From an uncultured Ruminococcus sp. (GTDB lineage Bacteria; Bacillota; Clostridia; Oscillospirales; CAG-272), in contig CACYWW010000006.1 of NCBI GenBank assembly GCA_902778145.1, forward strand, positions 1-59,468: a stretch of DNA of 59,468 nt, read 5' to 3'. The notes under the pieces were generated by a model, which saw nothing but the letters and a program-made list of their open reading frames with translations, did not search any database and was not told the origin of the DNA. Of this stretch, positions 34,136 to 45,008 are shown piece after piece. The translations under genes were made by a program, and so were the position numbers. Numbering within the stretch: the stretch's first letter is position 1; each line of letters opens with the position of its first letter.

Positions 34136-34170
34136 AGCCGCGTCGTGATACGGTGCGGCTTTATTATATT
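34136..34170 (+). terminator. Second terminator-like hairpin before ruvC
   Basis: AGCCGC (34136-34141) pairs with GCGGCT (34155-34160) with an inner CGT/ACG step, followed by TTATTATATT. It probably backs up the stronger terminator upstream. Confidence 0.5.
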
Positions 34171-34188
34171 AAAATTCACAAAAACTGT

Positions 34189-34218
34189 TTGATATGACCG
34201 TATACCTTATGGTATAAT
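34189..34218 (+). promoter_or_regulatory. ruvCAB operon promoter with overlapping palindrome
   Basis: TTGATA (34189-34194), 18-base spacer, TATAAT (34213-34218). TATACC-TTAT-GGTATA (34201-34216) is a perfect palindrome that overlaps the -10 box, a place where a repressor could bind. It does not resemble the Firmicute LexA box. Confidence 0.65.
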
Positions 34219-34246
34219 ACCGTGATAACTAAAATGGAGTAAGTAT

Positions 34247-34762
34247 ATGTATATACTCGGTATCGACCCCGGGCTCGCGATCGTCGGGTGGGGAGTGGTG
34301 GAATACAGGAACGAAAAGTTCACTCCGCTCGCCTACGGCGCGATAACGACGCCCGCGGGGATAGACGTCGAACAGCGCCTGATACAGATATATGACGCGC
34401 TCGACGGAATAATAAAAAAATATAAACCGGACGAGATGGCAGTGGAGGAGCTGTTCTTCAACACGAACCAGAAAACGGCTATCGCCGTGGCTGAGGCGCG
34501 CGGAGTGATACTGCTATGCGGCATACAGAACAAGGTCCCGCTTTACGAGTATACGCCGCTGCAGGTCAAGCAGGCGGTCGTCGGGTACGGACGCGCGGAC
34601 AAAAAGCAGGTCATTACGATGACGAATATGCTGCTCGATCTTAAAAAGTCGCCGAAGCTCGACGATACGTCGGACGCTCTTGCGATCGCTATCTGCCACG
34701 GACATACGACGGGGTCGGTCCTGCGCGATTTTTACAATGAAAAGAAAAAGAAACTGCTTTGA
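34247..34762 (+). CDS. ruvC: Holliday junction resolvase RuvC
   Basis: 171 residues. The RNase H-like core starts ILGIDPGLAIVGWG, with its first catalytic Asp, and ends in KLDDTSDALAIAICH with the C-terminal acidic pair. It cuts four-way junctions delivered by RuvAB, encoded next to it. Confidence 0.96.
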   Translation: MYILGIDPGLAIVGWGVVEYRNEKFTPLAYGAITTPAGIDVEQRLIQIYDALDGIIKKYKPDEMAVEELFFNTNQKTAIAVAEARGVILLCGIQNKVPLYEYTPLQVKQAVVGYGRADKKQVITMTNMLLDLKKSPKLDDTSDALAIAICHGHTTGSVLRDFYNEKKKKLL

Positions 34763-34771
34763 GGTTATATC

Positions 34772-35362
34772 ATGTTTTATTATATCGAGGGGAATATAGT
34801 TTACGCGGAGCCTTCCGTCGCGGTGATAGACGTAGGCGGCGTGGCTTATAAAATGACGGTTTCCTACAACACGTTCGCGTCCCTTGCCGGGCGTGACCGC
34901 GCGAGACTTTATACTTATCTTTCCGTGAGCGAGAACGGCGTCGAGCTTTACGGCTTCAATAACACGGACGAGCTCGATGTTTACAAGCTTCTGACGTCGA
35001 TCTCGGGCGTCGGACCGAAGGCGGCGCTCGCCGTCCTGTCGATAATGACTCCGTCACAGCTGCAGAGGGCGGTCGCGGCGGACGACAGCCGAGCGATATC
35101 AAGAGCGCAGGGCATAGGCGGAAAGACGGCGCAGCTCATAATCCTGAAGCTGAAGGATAAGCTCGACGCGTACCGTTCGGCAGACGGCGCGGCAGTCCCG
35201 GCGCCGAAGACGGCGGCGGGCGCCGCCGCGGCTGACGCGATAGACGCGCTCGTCTCGCTCGGCTATATAAAGAACGACGTCACGAAGATTATAGGCACGA
35301 TGGATATTTCCGGTATGAGCGCGGAGGACATAATCCGCGAAGCGCTCAAACGGATGAGTTGA
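34772..35362 (+). CDS. ruvA: Holliday junction DNA helicase subunit RuvA
   Basis: 196 residues: OB-fold domain I, helix-hairpin-helix domain II ([14 protein letters not shown] and [12 protein letters not shown]), an Ala-rich linker and domain III, which binds RuvB. Confidence 0.96.
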   Translation: MFYYIEGNIVYAEPSVAVIDVGGVAYKMTVSYNTFASLAGRDRARLYTYLSVSENGVELYGFNNTDELDVYKLLTSISGVGPKAALAVLSIMTPSQLQRAVAADDSRAISRAQGIGGKTAQLIILKLKDKLDAYRSADGAAVPAPKTAAGAAAADAIDALVSLGYIKNDVTKIIGTMDISGMSAEDIIREALKRMS

Positions 35363-35369
35363 GGTCATT

Positions 35370-36449
35370 ATGGGAATTTACGAGGATTTCGGCGAGGAAT
35401 TCGCGGCTGAAAGGCTGACCTCCGCCGAACAGAACGAGGAAGAGGCCGCGGCGGAGGTTTCGCTTCGCCCCGAACATCTGGAGGATTTCACGGGGCAGGA
35501 GCCCGTCAAGGAGCAGCTGAGAGTCGCAATAGACGCGGCAAAGCTGCGCGGAGAGTCTCTTGAGCACGTACTGCTCTTCGGACCTCCCGGACTCGGCAAA
35601 ACGACGCTTTCGCAGATAATCGCGAACGAGATGGGCACGAATATACAGATAACGAGCGGACCCGCGATCGAAAAGCAGGGCGATCTGTTAGCTCTTCTGA
35701 CGAATCTCGGGCAGGGCGACGTGCTTTTCATCGACGAGATACACCGACTGCCGAAGACCGTTGTCGAAATGCTCTATTCGGCGATGGAGGATAAGGTCAT
35801 CGATATTTTTCTAGGTAAGGGACCGTCCGCCAGAAGTATCCGCATGCCGCTCAAGAGCTTCACGCTCGTCGGAGCCACGACGCGCGCGGGACAGCTCACT
35901 CAGCCGCTGCGCGCGAGATTCGGGCATATAATGAGGCTTGAGCTCTACACGCCCGCGGAATTATCGAAAATAATCAAAAGAAGCGCAGGTATCCTCGGGA
36001 TAGACATAGACGACGAGGGCGCGCTCGAGCTCGCGTCCCGTTCGCGCGGCACGCCGAGAATAGCGAACAGGCTTCTTAAGCGCGTGCGCGATTACGCGCA
36101 GATCAAGGGCGACGGGAAGATCGGGCTCGATATCACGCGCTACGCGCTCGAAAAGCTCGATATAGACAGACTCGGGCTCGACAGCATAGACAGACGTATG
36201 CTCACGACGATAATAAAATTCTACGGCGGAGGCCCCGTCGGCATGGAGACGCTCGCCGCGACGATAGGCGAGGAGTCGATCACGCTTGAGGACGTGTACG
36301 AGCCGTATCTGCTGCAGATCGGCTTCATATCCCGCACGCCGCGCGGACGGTGCTGTACGTACCTTGCCTACGAGCATCTGGGTATACCCATGAATAAAGA
36401 AGAGAAGAAAAGCGGTCAGGTGACCGCGTTCGACGGTGACGATCAATGA
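35370..36449 (+). CDS. ruvB: Holliday junction helicase motor RuvB
   Basis: 359 residues. Walker A is GPPGLGKT, Walker B FIDEIHR, sensor I near GATTRAG, and a C-terminal winged helix follows. It drives branch migration. It overlaps the next gene by four bases. Confidence 0.97.
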   Translation: MGIYEDFGEEFAAERLTSAEQNEEEAAAEVSLRPEHLEDFTGQEPVKEQLRVAIDAAKLRGESLEHVLLFGPPGLGKTTLSQIIANEMGTNIQITSGPAIEKQGDLLALLTNLGQGDVLFIDEIHRLPKTVVEMLYSAMEDKVIDIFLGKGPSARSIRMPLKSFTLVGATTRAGQLTQPLRARFGHIMRLELYTPAELSKIIKRSAGILGIDIDDEGALELASRSRGTPRIANRLLKRVRDYAQIKGDGKIGLDITRYALEKLDIDRLGLDSIDRRMLTTIIKFYGGGPVGMETLAATIGEESITLEDVYEPYLLQIGFISRTPRGRCCTYLAYEHLGIPMNKEEKKSGQVTAFDGDDQ

Positions 36450-37312
36450 TTTTTACAACTGATAAATGGAAGGATTACGAGCTGATAGACTGCTCTGACG
36501 GGCAGAGACTCGAGCGCTGGGGAAAGGTCGTCATGATCCGCCCCGACCCGCAGGTCATCTGGCAGGGAAGGCGCGAAAGCCCGCTCTGGGACCGCGCTTC
36601 GGGGATCTATAAGCGGTCGTCCTCGGGCGGCGGAGCCTGGGTCAAAAACGAGATGCCGGAGAAGTGGAACATATCGTACGGCGATCTCAGATTCAACGTG
36701 CATCCGATGAGCTTCAAGCACACGGGTCTTTTCCCCGAGCAGGCGGTAAACTGGGACTGGTTCTCCGGACTTATAAAGCGCGCGGGGCGTCCCGTATCCG
36801 TCCTCAATCTTTTCGCGTATACCGGCGGCGCGACCGTCGCCGCGGCAAAGGCGGGAGCGAGCGTCGTCCACGTCGACGCGGCGAAGGGCATCGTCGCTCA
36901 GGCAAAGGAAAACGCGGCGCTCTCCGGACTTTCCGAGGCGCCCGTCAGATACATCGTTGACGACTGTAAGAAATTCGTTCTGCGTGAGCTGAGGCGCGGA
37001 AACAAATACGACGGGATCATAATGGATCCGCCGTCATACGGCAGAGGACCCGGCGGGGAGACGTGGAAGCTTGAGGAGTGCATCGACGAGCTTGTCGGGC
37101 TGACCGCGCGGCTTTTGTCGGATGAACCGCTGTTCTTCCTGCTCAATTCCTACACGACCGGCCTGTCCGCTTCGGCTATGGAGTGTCTGCTCCGCCTCAA
37201 TCTGGGCAGCAGCGGCGTGTTCGGATGCGGAGAGGTCGGGCTTCCCGTCACCGCGAAGAAAATAGTCCTCCCGTGCGGATCCGCCGCGCGCTGGAGCTTC
37301 GGAGATATCTGA
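36446..37312 (+). CDS. Class I SAM-dependent methyltransferase, RlmI-like
   Basis: 288 residues. The SAM-binding motif [10 protein letters not shown] is near residue 120 and the DPPSYGR motif near residue 195, as in the RlmI/YccW group that methylates cytosine in 23S rRNA, but the N-terminal PUA domain of RlmI is missing. The target is therefore uncertain. Translation is coupled to ruvB through ATGA, and ecfA1 follows after one base. Confidence 0.8.
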   Translation: MIFTTDKWKDYELIDCSDGQRLERWGKVVMIRPDPQVIWQGRRESPLWDRASGIYKRSSSGGGAWVKNEMPEKWNISYGDLRFNVHPMSFKHTGLFPEQAVNWDWFSGLIKRAGRPVSVLNLFAYTGGATVAAAKAGASVVHVDAAKGIVAQAKENAALSGLSEAPVRYIVDDCKKFVLRELRRGNKYDGIIMDPPSYGRGPGGETWKLEECIDELVGLTARLLSDEPLFFLLNSYTTGLSASAMECLLRLNLGSSGVFGCGEVGLPVTAKKIVLPCGSAARWSFGDI

Positions 37313-37313
37313 A

Positions 37314-38213
37314 ATGGATAACATAATAGAGATAAAGGATCTCAGCTTTTCATACAGGGATCCGGACGGGACGCTCCATCCGGCTCTGAAAAACATAAAT
37401 CTTTCATTCGGGCGCGGGACGTATACCGCCGTGCTCGGTCATAACGGCTCCGGAAAATCAACGCTCGCAAAGCTCATAAACATGGTGCTCACGCGTGAGG
37501 ACGGGGACATAGACGGCACGATAACCGTCTGCGGCAAGGATGTTACCGGCGAGCTGTCGGACGACGAGGCTTATGAAATACAGCGCCGCGTCGGCATGGT
37601 CCACCAGAATCCGGACAACCAGATCGTCGCGACGACGGTGGAGGAGGATATCGCCTTCGGCCCGGAAAACCTCGGTATGGACCCCAAGGAAATAAGGAGG
37701 ATCGTCACCGATATGCTGAAGGCGGTCGGTATGGAGGGACACGAGAAATCGGCGCCTCACAGACTGTCCGGCGGTCAGAAGCAGAGGATCGCCGTCGCGG
37801 GCGTGCTCGCGATGAATCCGGAATGTATAATTTTTGACGAATCGACGGCGATGCTCGATCCTCAGGGCAGAGAGGCGATCCTCAAAACGATCGACGAGCT
37901 GCACAGGCGCGGTGACGTCACTATCATAACGATAACCCACTATATGAACGAGGCGACGGACGCGGACCGTGTTGTTGTGCTCAACCGCGGCGAGGTCTTC
38001 ATGGACGGGACTCCGGAGGAGATATTCACGCAGGTGGAGAAGCTCCATTCCGTAAGCCTTGACGTTCCGCAGGTAACGGAGCTGTTTTATAAACTGAAAA
38101 AAGCCGGCAAATACAGCGGAAAGCTCCCGCTCCACACGGACGAGGGCGCGGAGGCGCTCGCCGGACTGCTCAAAAAAAGAGGTAAGCTTTGTCCATCAGA
38201 TTTGAAAATGTAA
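37314..38213 (+). CDS. ecfA1: ECF transporter ATPase EcfA1
   Basis: 299 residues. Walker A is GHNGSGKST, the Q-loop lies in HQNPDNQ, the signature is LSGGQKQR and Walker B with catalytic Glu is IIFDEST. It forms the energising module with EcfA2 and EcfT and serves several substrate-binding S components encoded elsewhere. It overlaps ecfA2 by 25 bases. Confidence 0.95.
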   Translation: MDNIIEIKDLSFSYRDPDGTLHPALKNINLSFGRGTYTAVLGHNGSGKSTLAKLINMVLTREDGDIDGTITVCGKDVTGELSDDEAYEIQRRVGMVHQNPDNQIVATTVEEDIAFGPENLGMDPKEIRRIVTDMLKAVGMEGHEKSAPHRLSGGQKQRIAVAGVLAMNPECIIFDESTAMLDPQGREAILKTIDELHRRGDVTIITITHYMNEATDADRVVVLNRGEVFMDGTPEEIFTQVEKLHSVSLDVPQVTELFYKLKKAGKYSGKLPLHTDEGAEALAGLLKKRGKLCPSDLKM

Positions 38214-39049
38214 CGTACGTTTACGGCGAGAACACTCCGTTCGAGCACAAAGCGCTCGACGGGCTCAGCCTTGAGATAAACGAGGGAGAAATAACGGGTC
38301 TCATAGGGCAGACGGGGTCGGGCAAGTCGACCATCGCGCAGCTCTGCAACGGGCTTTACAAGCCGACGTCGGGCACGGTATACGTCGACGGGACCGATAT
38401 TAACGCGGACAAGAAAAAGAAAAAAGAGAATTTTTTCAGAGTTGGACTCGTTTTCCAGTACCCCGAATACCAGCTTTTCGAGGATACGGTCGAACACGAT
38501 ATCGCGTACGGCCCAAAAAACATGGGGCTTGACGATAATGAGATCGCGCGGCGCGTATCGGACGCGGCGCACTTTGTCGGACTTGACGCGGAGTCGCTTT
38601 CAAAATCCCCGTTCGATATATCGGGCGGTCAGAGAAGACGCGCGGCGATCGCCGGCATCATCGCCATGGAGCCGAAATACCTGATACTCGACGAGCCGGC
38701 GGCGGGACTCGACCCGATGGGGCGCGACGATATCCTGACGAAGCTCAAAAAATACCAGCGTGAAAAGGGCACTTCGGTGATAATAATCAGTCACAGCATG
38801 GAGGATATGGCGAAATACTGTGACAGGATCATCGTCCTCGGAAAGAACGGCGTATATAAATACGGGACAAAGGCGGAGATATTCGCGAATCCGGTCGCCC
38901 TGCGGGATATGGGACTTTCCGTACCGCAGATAACGAAGATGATGTATCGCGCGGAGTCTCTCGGCGTCCGCTTCCACAGACCTCTCTATACGGTGGACGC
39001 CGCGTTTGAGGATATAATGAAAATGCTCGACGGGGAGGACGCCAAATGA
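38189..39049 (+). CDS. ecfA2: ECF transporter ATPase EcfA2
   Basis: 286 residues starting at TTG (38189), inside the end of ecfA1, with AGAGGT upstream. Walker A is GQTGSGKST, the signature ISGGQRRR and Walker B LILDEPA. The TTG start and 25-base overlap favour tightly coupled synthesis of the two ATPases. Confidence 0.94.
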   Translation: MSIRFENVTYVYGENTPFEHKALDGLSLEINEGEITGLIGQTGSGKSTIAQLCNGLYKPTSGTVYVDGTDINADKKKKKENFFRVGLVFQYPEYQLFEDTVEHDIAYGPKNMGLDDNEIARRVSDAAHFVGLDAESLSKSPFDISGGQRRRAAIAGIIAMEPKYLILDEPAAGLDPMGRDDILTKLKKYQREKGTSVIIISHSMEDMAKYCDRIIVLGKNGVYKYGTKAEIFANPVALRDMGLSVPQITKMMYRAESLGVRFHRPLYTVDAAFEDIMKMLDGEDAK

Positions 39050-39882
39050 TACGCGACATCACTCTCGGTCAGTATTTCCCGGGCGACTCTCCGATACACA
39101 CGATAGACGCGAGGATAAAGATCCTGATGGCGATCCTGATGATAGTCGCCACGTTCGCGGCGTCCGGATGGATCTCGTTCATCGTGCTGTTCCTGTCCGC
39201 GCTCGCGCTGTTTCTTTTGTCTGGGATCTCGGCGAAAACGCTTATAAAGGGTATGAAGCCGATAGTCTTCATACTCATATTCACCACGTTTTTCCAGGTG
39301 TTTTTCACGCGGACGGGCGACTTGTGGTTCAAATGGTGGATCATATCGATCTACTCGAACGGCGTGTTCTTTGCGATAAAGATGTTTATCAGGATCATAG
39401 TCCTGATAACGACGACGTCCGTGATACTTTCATACACCACCTCGCCGATAGTCCTGACCGACGGCATCGAAGGGCTGCTCAAGCCGCTTTCGCTGATCGG
39501 CGTCCCGGTACACGATTTCGCGCTCGTCATGTCAATCGCGCTCCGCTTCATACCGACGCTTCTTGAGGAGACCGAAAAAATAACGTCCGCGCAGAAGGCG
39601 AGAGGGACCGATTTTTCAACGGGATCGCTGCTCAAACGCGCAAGATCGCTTCTCGCGATATTCGTACCGCTGCTCGCGTCCGCCGTAAGACACGCGTTTG
39701 AGCTTGCGGACGCGATGATCTGCCGCGGCTACAGAGGCGGCAAGGGAAGGACGAAGCTCAATCAGATGAAGATGCACGCGTCGGATATCGCGTGGCTCGT
39801 ACTTACGGTATGCGTCGTCGTGCTCGTGTTCGCGCTCAACCGGCTCGGATTTTCCGATGTCGCGGCTTTGTTCGGAAGATGA
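39046..39882 (+). CDS. ecfT: ECF transporter transmembrane subunit EcfT
   Basis: 278 residues with about five or six membrane helices. The coupling-helix region contains the QKARGTDFSTGS and AMICRGYRGG segments (A-R-G family motifs) that contact the two ATPases. No S component is adjacent, as usual for shared (group II) systems. Confidence 0.94.
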   Translation: MIRDITLGQYFPGDSPIHTIDARIKILMAILMIVATFAASGWISFIVLFLSALALFLLSGISAKTLIKGMKPIVFILIFTTFFQVFFTRTGDLWFKWWIISIYSNGVFFAIKMFIRIIVLITTTSVILSYTTSPIVLTDGIEGLLKPLSLIGVPVHDFALVMSIALRFIPTLLEETEKITSAQKARGTDFSTGSLLKRARSLLAIFVPLLASAVRHAFELADAMICRGYRGGKGRTKLNQMKMHASDIAWLVLTVCVVVLVFALNRLGFSDVAALFGR

Positions 39883-40622
39883 CTTATTTACTTGAAATAG
39901 CGTTCTCGGGCGCCGCGTACAGCGGCTTCCAGATACAGAAAAACGCAAAAACGGTAGCGGGTGAGCTTACCCGCGCGTCAAGGCTGCTTTTCGGCGCCGA
40001 ATGCAAGGTGCAGGGCTGCAGCAGGACAGACGCGGGCGTCCACGCGAGACAGTTCTACGTCTCGGTACATACGGGAGAGGGCGCGAACGCCGTGCCGGCT
40101 GACCGCGTGCCCGCCGCGCTCAACTGTATTTTGCCGTATGATATCGCCGTCCTTGACGCGAGGATCGCCTCAGACGGCTATAACCCGAGGTTCGGGACCG
40201 TGATGAAACGGTACGAATATATCATATACAACCGTCCCGAAAAGGATCCGTTCTCGCACAGGCTCAAGCTCCATTACAAGCAGCCGCTTGACGCCGTTAT
40301 GCTTGACCGCGAGGCGAAGGATTATGTCGGCACGCACAACTTCACGTCGTTCATGGCGACGGGATCGGACGTGAAGAGCACCGTAAGAACGGTATTCTCG
40401 TCATACGTCGAGCGGCGCGGGGACGACGTTGTTTTCTCCGTCTCGGCTGACGGGTTTTTGTACAACATGGTAAGGATCATGGCGGGGACGCTGCTCTGCA
40501 TCTCCGAAGGGAAGATAGCCCGCGGATCGATCCCCGATATAATCGCAGCGGAAAACAGGAACGCCGCCGGCATCACGGTGCCGCCGGACGGACTTTACCT
40601 GTCGGAGGTAATACTCAGATGA
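39879..40622 (+). CDS. truA: tRNA pseudouridine synthase A
   Basis: 247 residues. The catalytic Asp lies in the CSRTDAGVHA motif (about residue 50). It modifies positions 38-40 of many tRNAs. The start is given by the ATGA overlap with ecfT. The ecfA1-ecfA2-ecfT-truA order is common in Firmicutes, though rplM-rpsI, which often follow, are absent. Confidence 0.95.
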   Translation: MTYLLEIAFSGAAYSGFQIQKNAKTVAGELTRASRLLFGAECKVQGCSRTDAGVHARQFYVSVHTGEGANAVPADRVPAALNCILPYDIAVLDARIASDGYNPRFGTVMKRYEYIIYNRPEKDPFSHRLKLHYKQPLDAVMLDREAKDYVGTHNFTSFMATGSDVKSTVRTVFSSYVERRGDDVVFSVSADGFLYNMVRIMAGTLLCISEGKIARGSIPDIIAAENRNAAGITVPPDGLYLSEVILR

Positions 40623-41923
40623 GTTTGTTTTTCAAAAAGAAGAAAAAGCCGCCGAAGTCGATGCGGGACGGCGAGCTCATGACGGCGCGCCGCGGCGGAG
40701 AGCAGAGCGGCGAGCAGATACAGAGCGTATACGATACCGGCGGCGAAAAGCAGCCGAACCGGCGTTACAAACGCCTTTCGGTCGCCGTGGGACTTTTAAA
40801 ATACGTTGTCATAACTCTGTTCTTTCTGTTCTTCATGACGATGACGTTCGTGTACTCGTCCGAGATAAACGTCGAAAAATTCAGGTACATCCTGAAGGAT
40901 ATGAATCTGAAAATACCGACGGGGATAGAGGAATACGGCGATATATACTACGTCGCCGATATCGAACAGAGCTTCGCTGTTTACCGTGATGATTTCGTCT
41001 GCGTCGGCAGAAGCTCGCTCGAGGTCGTGGACATGACGGGCAGGCAGGTCCAGAGCACGGAGCTGAAGTATATAAATCCGAGACTCGTGACGGGCGGAAA
41101 ATACATGCTCGTTTACGATCTGTCGAACACTCATTACGGTATATTCAACACGTTTTCCGAGCTTCACGCCGAGGCGCTCGAATATCCGATCTCAGACGCC
41201 GATATAAACGACGAGGGATATTATCTGATAGTGACGCGCGATACGGAATATAAGACCGCCGTATACGTGTATAATAAAGAGATGAAGCGCGTCTATACGT
41301 ATCAGAGCAACGAAAGATACATTTACGACGCGCATCTTGAAAACGACGGAAGCTTCACGCTTTACGCGGCGGACGCGGAAAACGGATCCTTCAGATCCGA
41401 GATAATAAAGGGCAATATAAGATCGGATCAGGTTGACGTCACGTTCAGAAGGAACGGGACGCTGATGCTCAGCGCCGGAAAGACCGGTCCGAACTCGACG
41501 GCGGTGCTTTGCTCCGACTGCATCCTGTTCTTCTCGGGAAACGATCTCGTATATGAGTATCAGTTCAACGGCAGAGTCTGCCGCAGATTCGCGTGCGGAG
41601 ACGGATACTCGGCGGTCGTGCTCTCATCGGAGGGAGCCGGCGCGGATTCCGGGCTTTTCGTCTTCGACTGCGAGGGCACGCTTTCGGGCGAGGCGGATTC
41701 CGGCTCCGATATCACCGCGCTTTACGTCAGCTCCGGCAGCGTGTTCAGCCTTTACACGGGGTCGGTCGAACGGTATGAGATAAGCACCGGAAAGAGATAT
41801 ATTTTCATTTCCGGACATGAAACGAAAGGGCTTGTGTTCCCGGACTCGGAGATAATGCTCGCCGCTGAGGCGAGCCGGGCGTACCCGGTCTCCGTATACG
41901 ACGGATTTACCGAACTTCGGTAA
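40619..41923 (+). CDS. DUF5711-like single-pass membrane protein with a beta-propeller-like outer domain
   Basis: 434 residues. A basic cytoplasmic N-terminus (about 1-58) and one membrane span (about 60-80) are followed by an extracytoplasmic domain of repeated strands resembling a propeller (recurring patterns such as FAVYRDDFVCVGR and ALYVSSGSVFSLY). It matches my recollection of DUF5711 proteins, which have no known function. It overlaps truA by four bases, and cvpA follows after 17 bases. Confidence 0.65.
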   Translation: MSLFFKKKKKPPKSMRDGELMTARRGGEQSGEQIQSVYDTGGEKQPNRRYKRLSVAVGLLKYVVITLFFLFFMTMTFVYSSEINVEKFRYILKDMNLKIPTGIEEYGDIYYVADIEQSFAVYRDDFVCVGRSSLEVVDMTGRQVQSTELKYINPRLVTGGKYMLVYDLSNTHYGIFNTFSELHAEALEYPISDADINDEGYYLIVTRDTEYKTAVYVYNKEMKRVYTYQSNERYIYDAHLENDGSFTLYAADAENGSFRSEIIKGNIRSDQVDVTFRRNGTLMLSAGKTGPNSTAVLCSDCILFFSGNDLVYEYQFNGRVCRRFACGDGYSAVVLSSEGAGADSGLFVFDCEGTLSGEADSGSDITALYVSSGSVFSLYTGSVERYEISTGKRYIFISGHETKGLVFPDSEIMLAAEASRAYPVSVYDGFTELR

Positions 41924-41940
41924 GGAAAGGACAGTAATCC

Positions 41941-42681
41941 ATGTTTATTTTGATCGACGTCATCCTTGTTGCCGTACTCGTCATATGTATGATAATCGGC
42001 TGGGTCAAGGGCTTCATAGACGAGGTGCTGAGACTGCTCTCGGGACTTTTGGCGTTTTTTATCGCGCTGTTTCTGACGCCGCATATCGCGCCGGTTTTGA
42101 ACGATCATCTGTTTTACGGCAGGATCTCCGGATACATGTCGGAGCAGATGGACGAGATCGACCGGAACAACGAAGGCGACATGCTGGAGGAGGGCAAGGC
42201 GAACGACGCACTTCGCGCGCTGCTTGAAAAGCTGGGCGCGGATTATGACGAAATAAAAGAATCGATCTCAAAACGCGCAAACGACAGCCAACAGGCGCTG
42301 AAGGAGGGGATCACGGAAAAAGCGGCGAAGCCCGTATCGTACGCGATATCGTACGCCATATGCTTCGTGGTGCTGTTCCTTGTGTCGCTTCTGCTTTTGT
42401 GGATCCTGCGGCACGTCCTCGATCTCGCGGCAAAGCTCCCGGTCATCAAAACGGCGAACAAGATACTCGGACTCGCCGTCGGTGCCGTGCTTGGCGTCCT
42501 GATCGTGTGGGTCCTGTCGGCGATGCTCAAGCTCGGTCTGCCGTACCTGTCGGTAATGGCGCCGAAGGTGTTCCCGCCCGATCTGTTCGAGCGTTCGTAC
42601 GTCTTGAGACTTACGTACTATCTGAACGCTCTGCGCGGCGCGGTCGATTTCTCATATATAAAAAGACTGATCGGTATCTGA
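41941..42681 (+). CDS. CvpA family membrane protein
   Basis: 246 residues with four membrane helices: about 1-22, 28-50, 137-160 and 175-200. The pattern DVILVAVLVICMIIGWVKGF at the N-terminus is typical of CvpA (colicin V production) proteins. A long acidic loop lies between helices two and three. Linked elsewhere to envelope homeostasis; the exact role is unknown. Confidence 0.85.
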   Translation: MFILIDVILVAVLVICMIIGWVKGFIDEVLRLLSGLLAFFIALFLTPHIAPVLNDHLFYGRISGYMSEQMDEIDRNNEGDMLEEGKANDALRALLEKLGADYDEIKESISKRANDSQQALKEGITEKAAKPVSYAISYAICFVVLFLVSLLLLWILRHVLDLAAKLPVIKTANKILGLAVGAVLGVLIVWVLSAMLKLGLPYLSVMAPKVFPPDLFERSYVLRLTYYLNALRGAVDFSYIKRLIGI

Positions 42682-42701
42682 TATACCAAGGAGATAAATA
42701 A

Positions 42702-44993
42702 ATGCAAATGTGCTCAAGATGTCACAAAAGGCCAGCGGTCGTATTTGTGACGAGAATGGAAAACAACGAAACGAAAAACGAAGGGCTTTGCCTGAACTGC
42801 GCAAAGGATCTCGGTCTGCCCGTAAACAACATACTGCAGAACATGGGCGTCAACGTTGACGACATGAACAACGAGGAAAACGATCTTGACGCGCTCGTCG
42901 AGCAGGAGGGGGACGAGACTCCGGAGCCCTCCATGGGCGACGACGAGGAGAACAACGCCCCGGCGATAGATCTCCGCTCGATCTTCGGCAGACTCTCTGA
43001 CGAGCTTTCGGGCATCGGCAGAAAGCAACAGAACAAAAGCAAGCCGAAGGAAAGCGCGGAGAAAAAGAATCCCAAGCGCAAGTTCCTGAACGACTACTGC
43101 AAGGATCTCACCGCCGCCGCGCGCGAGGGCAGGCTCGACAGGATCATCGGCCGTGAAACCGAGCTTGCGCGTATGATCCAGATTCTGATGCGCCGTCAGA
43201 AGAACAATCCGTGCCTGATAGGCGAGCCGGGCGTCGGCAAGACCGCTCTCGCGGACGCGCTCGCGCAGAGGATCGTGAACGGTACTGTGCCTTACAAGCT
43301 CAAAAACAAAGAGGTCTTCGTGCTCGACCTTACGGCGCTCGTCGCCGGCACGCAGTTCCGCGGCCAGTTCGAGGGCAGGATGAAGGGTCTGATCGAGGAG
43401 ATCAAGCGCGAGGGCAACATAATCCTCGTGATCGACGAGGTCCATTCCATCGTCGGCGCGGGAGACGCGGAGGGCAGTATGAACGCCGCGAACATCCTGA
43501 AGCCCGCGCTTTCCCGCGGGGAGATCCAGGTCATCGGCGCGACGACTCTCGGCGAATACAGAAAATATATTGAAAAGGATTCCGCGCTTGAACGCCGCTT
43601 CCAGCCGATCATCGTGGCTGAACCCTCGATCGCCAATACGGTCGAAATAATCAAGGGGATCAAGGGATATTACGAAAAATATCACGGCGTCATAATAACA
43701 GACGAGCTCGCGGAAAAAGCCGTGAAGCTTTCGGAGCGGTATATAACCGACAGATTCCTGCCCGACAAGGCGATAGACCTGATAGACGAGGCGGCGTCAT
43801 ACGTTGCGATAAACACGCCCGTTATCGATGAATACGCAAAAAAGAGCGACGATCTCAAGGCTGTCCACGCGGCGAGAGAGGCGCTTGAAAACGCGCCCGC
43901 CCCGCAGGAGGAGGCGGCTGTGAGCCGCCGTTACGAGGAGCTTGCGACGCTGAAGAGCGACGAGCTGAGGCTGAAGGGCGAGCTTGACGGACTGCAGAGC
44001 AGAAGGGACAGCGTTTATCTGACGACGGCCGACCTTGCCCGTGTCATAGAGATATGGACCGGCGTTCCGACCGGAAACGTCACCGCCGACGATTTTGAAA
44101 AGGTCGGCACGCTTGAGGAGAACCTGCATAAACGTATAATCGGTCAGGATCAGGCTATATCCGCCGTGGTCCGCGCCATAAAGCGCAAATACGCGGGAGT
44201 TTCCGTCAAACGCAAGCCGGTGTCGTTCATATTCGCGGGACCGACGGGCGTCGGCAAGACCGAGCTCGTAAAGCAGCTCGCGCAGAACCTGTTCGATTCG
44301 CCGGAGTCGCTTCTCAGACTCGATATGTCCGAATATATGGAAAAGCACTCCGTATCGCGCATGATCGGCTCGCCTCCCGGATACGTCGGCTACGACGAGG
44401 CGGGGCAGCTCACCGAAAAGATCCGCCGCAAGCCATATTCCGTCGTTCTGTTCGACGAGATAGAGAAGGCCCACCCGGACGTCCTCAATATCCTGCTCCA
44501 GATACTCGACGACGGCAGGATAACGGACGCACAGGGAAGGGAAGTCAATTTTGAAAACACGATAATAGTCATGACGACGAACGCCGGCTCGACTTATACG
44601 ACGGCGCCCGCCGGCTTCGGCTCGGGCGGTATGGAAACGAAGACGGAAAAAGCGCTTTCGGAATTTCTGCGCCCCGAATTCATCAACCGTATCGACTCGG
44701 TTATAACGTTCAATCCGCTTTCAAAGGAAGATTTCCGCGGTATAGTGCGCGTGATGATGTCCGATATAACGGCGGTCATGGCGGAAAAAGGGATAGCGTT
44801 CTCATACACCGACGCGCTCTGCGATCACGTGATCGAGAATTCGTATTCGAAGAAATTCGGCGCGCGCAATATGAGAAGATATATAGAGGCGAATATCGAG
44901 GACGCGATAGCGGATCGCCTCATCAGAGAGAAGGGAAAGACGCCGGAAACACTAACGGCGGACGTTGAAGACGGCAGGATCATCGTAAGATGA
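42702..44993 (+). CDS. clpE: ClpE-like AAA+ unfoldase with N-terminal zinc finger
   Basis: 763 residues. The N-terminus has a treble-clef-type zinc site (C4, C7, C30, C33) in place of the usual Clp N-domain, as in ClpE and McsA. Two AAA+ modules follow: Walker A GEPGVGKT (about residue 172) and GPTGVGKT (about 510), each with its Walker B (VIDEVHS and LFDEIEK). A middle coiled coil lies at about 385-430. An AGFGSG segment (about 640) may be the ClpP-docking loop. It should unfold proteins for ClpP. The start follows AAGGAG. Confidence 0.87.
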   Translation: MQMCSRCHKRPAVVFVTRMENNETKNEGLCLNCAKDLGLPVNNILQNMGVNVDDMNNEENDLDALVEQEGDETPEPSMGDDEENNAPAIDLRSIFGRLSDELSGIGRKQQNKSKPKESAEKKNPKRKFLNDYCKDLTAAAREGRLDRIIGRETELARMIQILMRRQKNNPCLIGEPGVGKTALADALAQRIVNGTVPYKLKNKEVFVLDLTALVAGTQFRGQFEGRMKGLIEEIKREGNIILVIDEVHSIVGAGDAEGSMNAANILKPALSRGEIQVIGATTLGEYRKYIEKDSALERRFQPIIVAEPSIANTVEIIKGIKGYYEKYHGVIITDELAEKAVKLSERYITDRFLPDKAIDLIDEAASYVAINTPVIDEYAKKSDDLKAVHAAREALENAPAPQEEAAVSRRYEELATLKSDELRLKGELDGLQSRRDSVYLTTADLARVIEIWTGVPTGNVTADDFEKVGTLEENLHKRIIGQDQAISAVVRAIKRKYAGVSVKRKPVSFIFAGPTGVGKTELVKQLAQNLFDSPESLLRLDMSEYMEKHSVSRMIGSPPGYVGYDEAGQLTEKIRRKPYSVVLFDEIEKAHPDVLNILLQILDDGRITDAQGREVNFENTIIVMTTNAGSTYTTAPAGFGSGGMETKTEKALSEFLRPEFINRIDSVITFNPLSKEDFRGIVRVMMSDITAVMAEKGIAFSYTDALCDHVIENSYSKKFGARNMRRYIEANIEDAIADRLIREKGKTPETLTADVEDGRIIVR

Positions 44994-45008
44994 GCGAAGG
45001 AGCATCGG

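Noticed and set aside
34213-34218. LexA box at the ruvC promoter
   Set aside because: The palindrome TATACC-N4-GGTATA does not match the GAAC-N4-GTTC type seen in Firmicutes.
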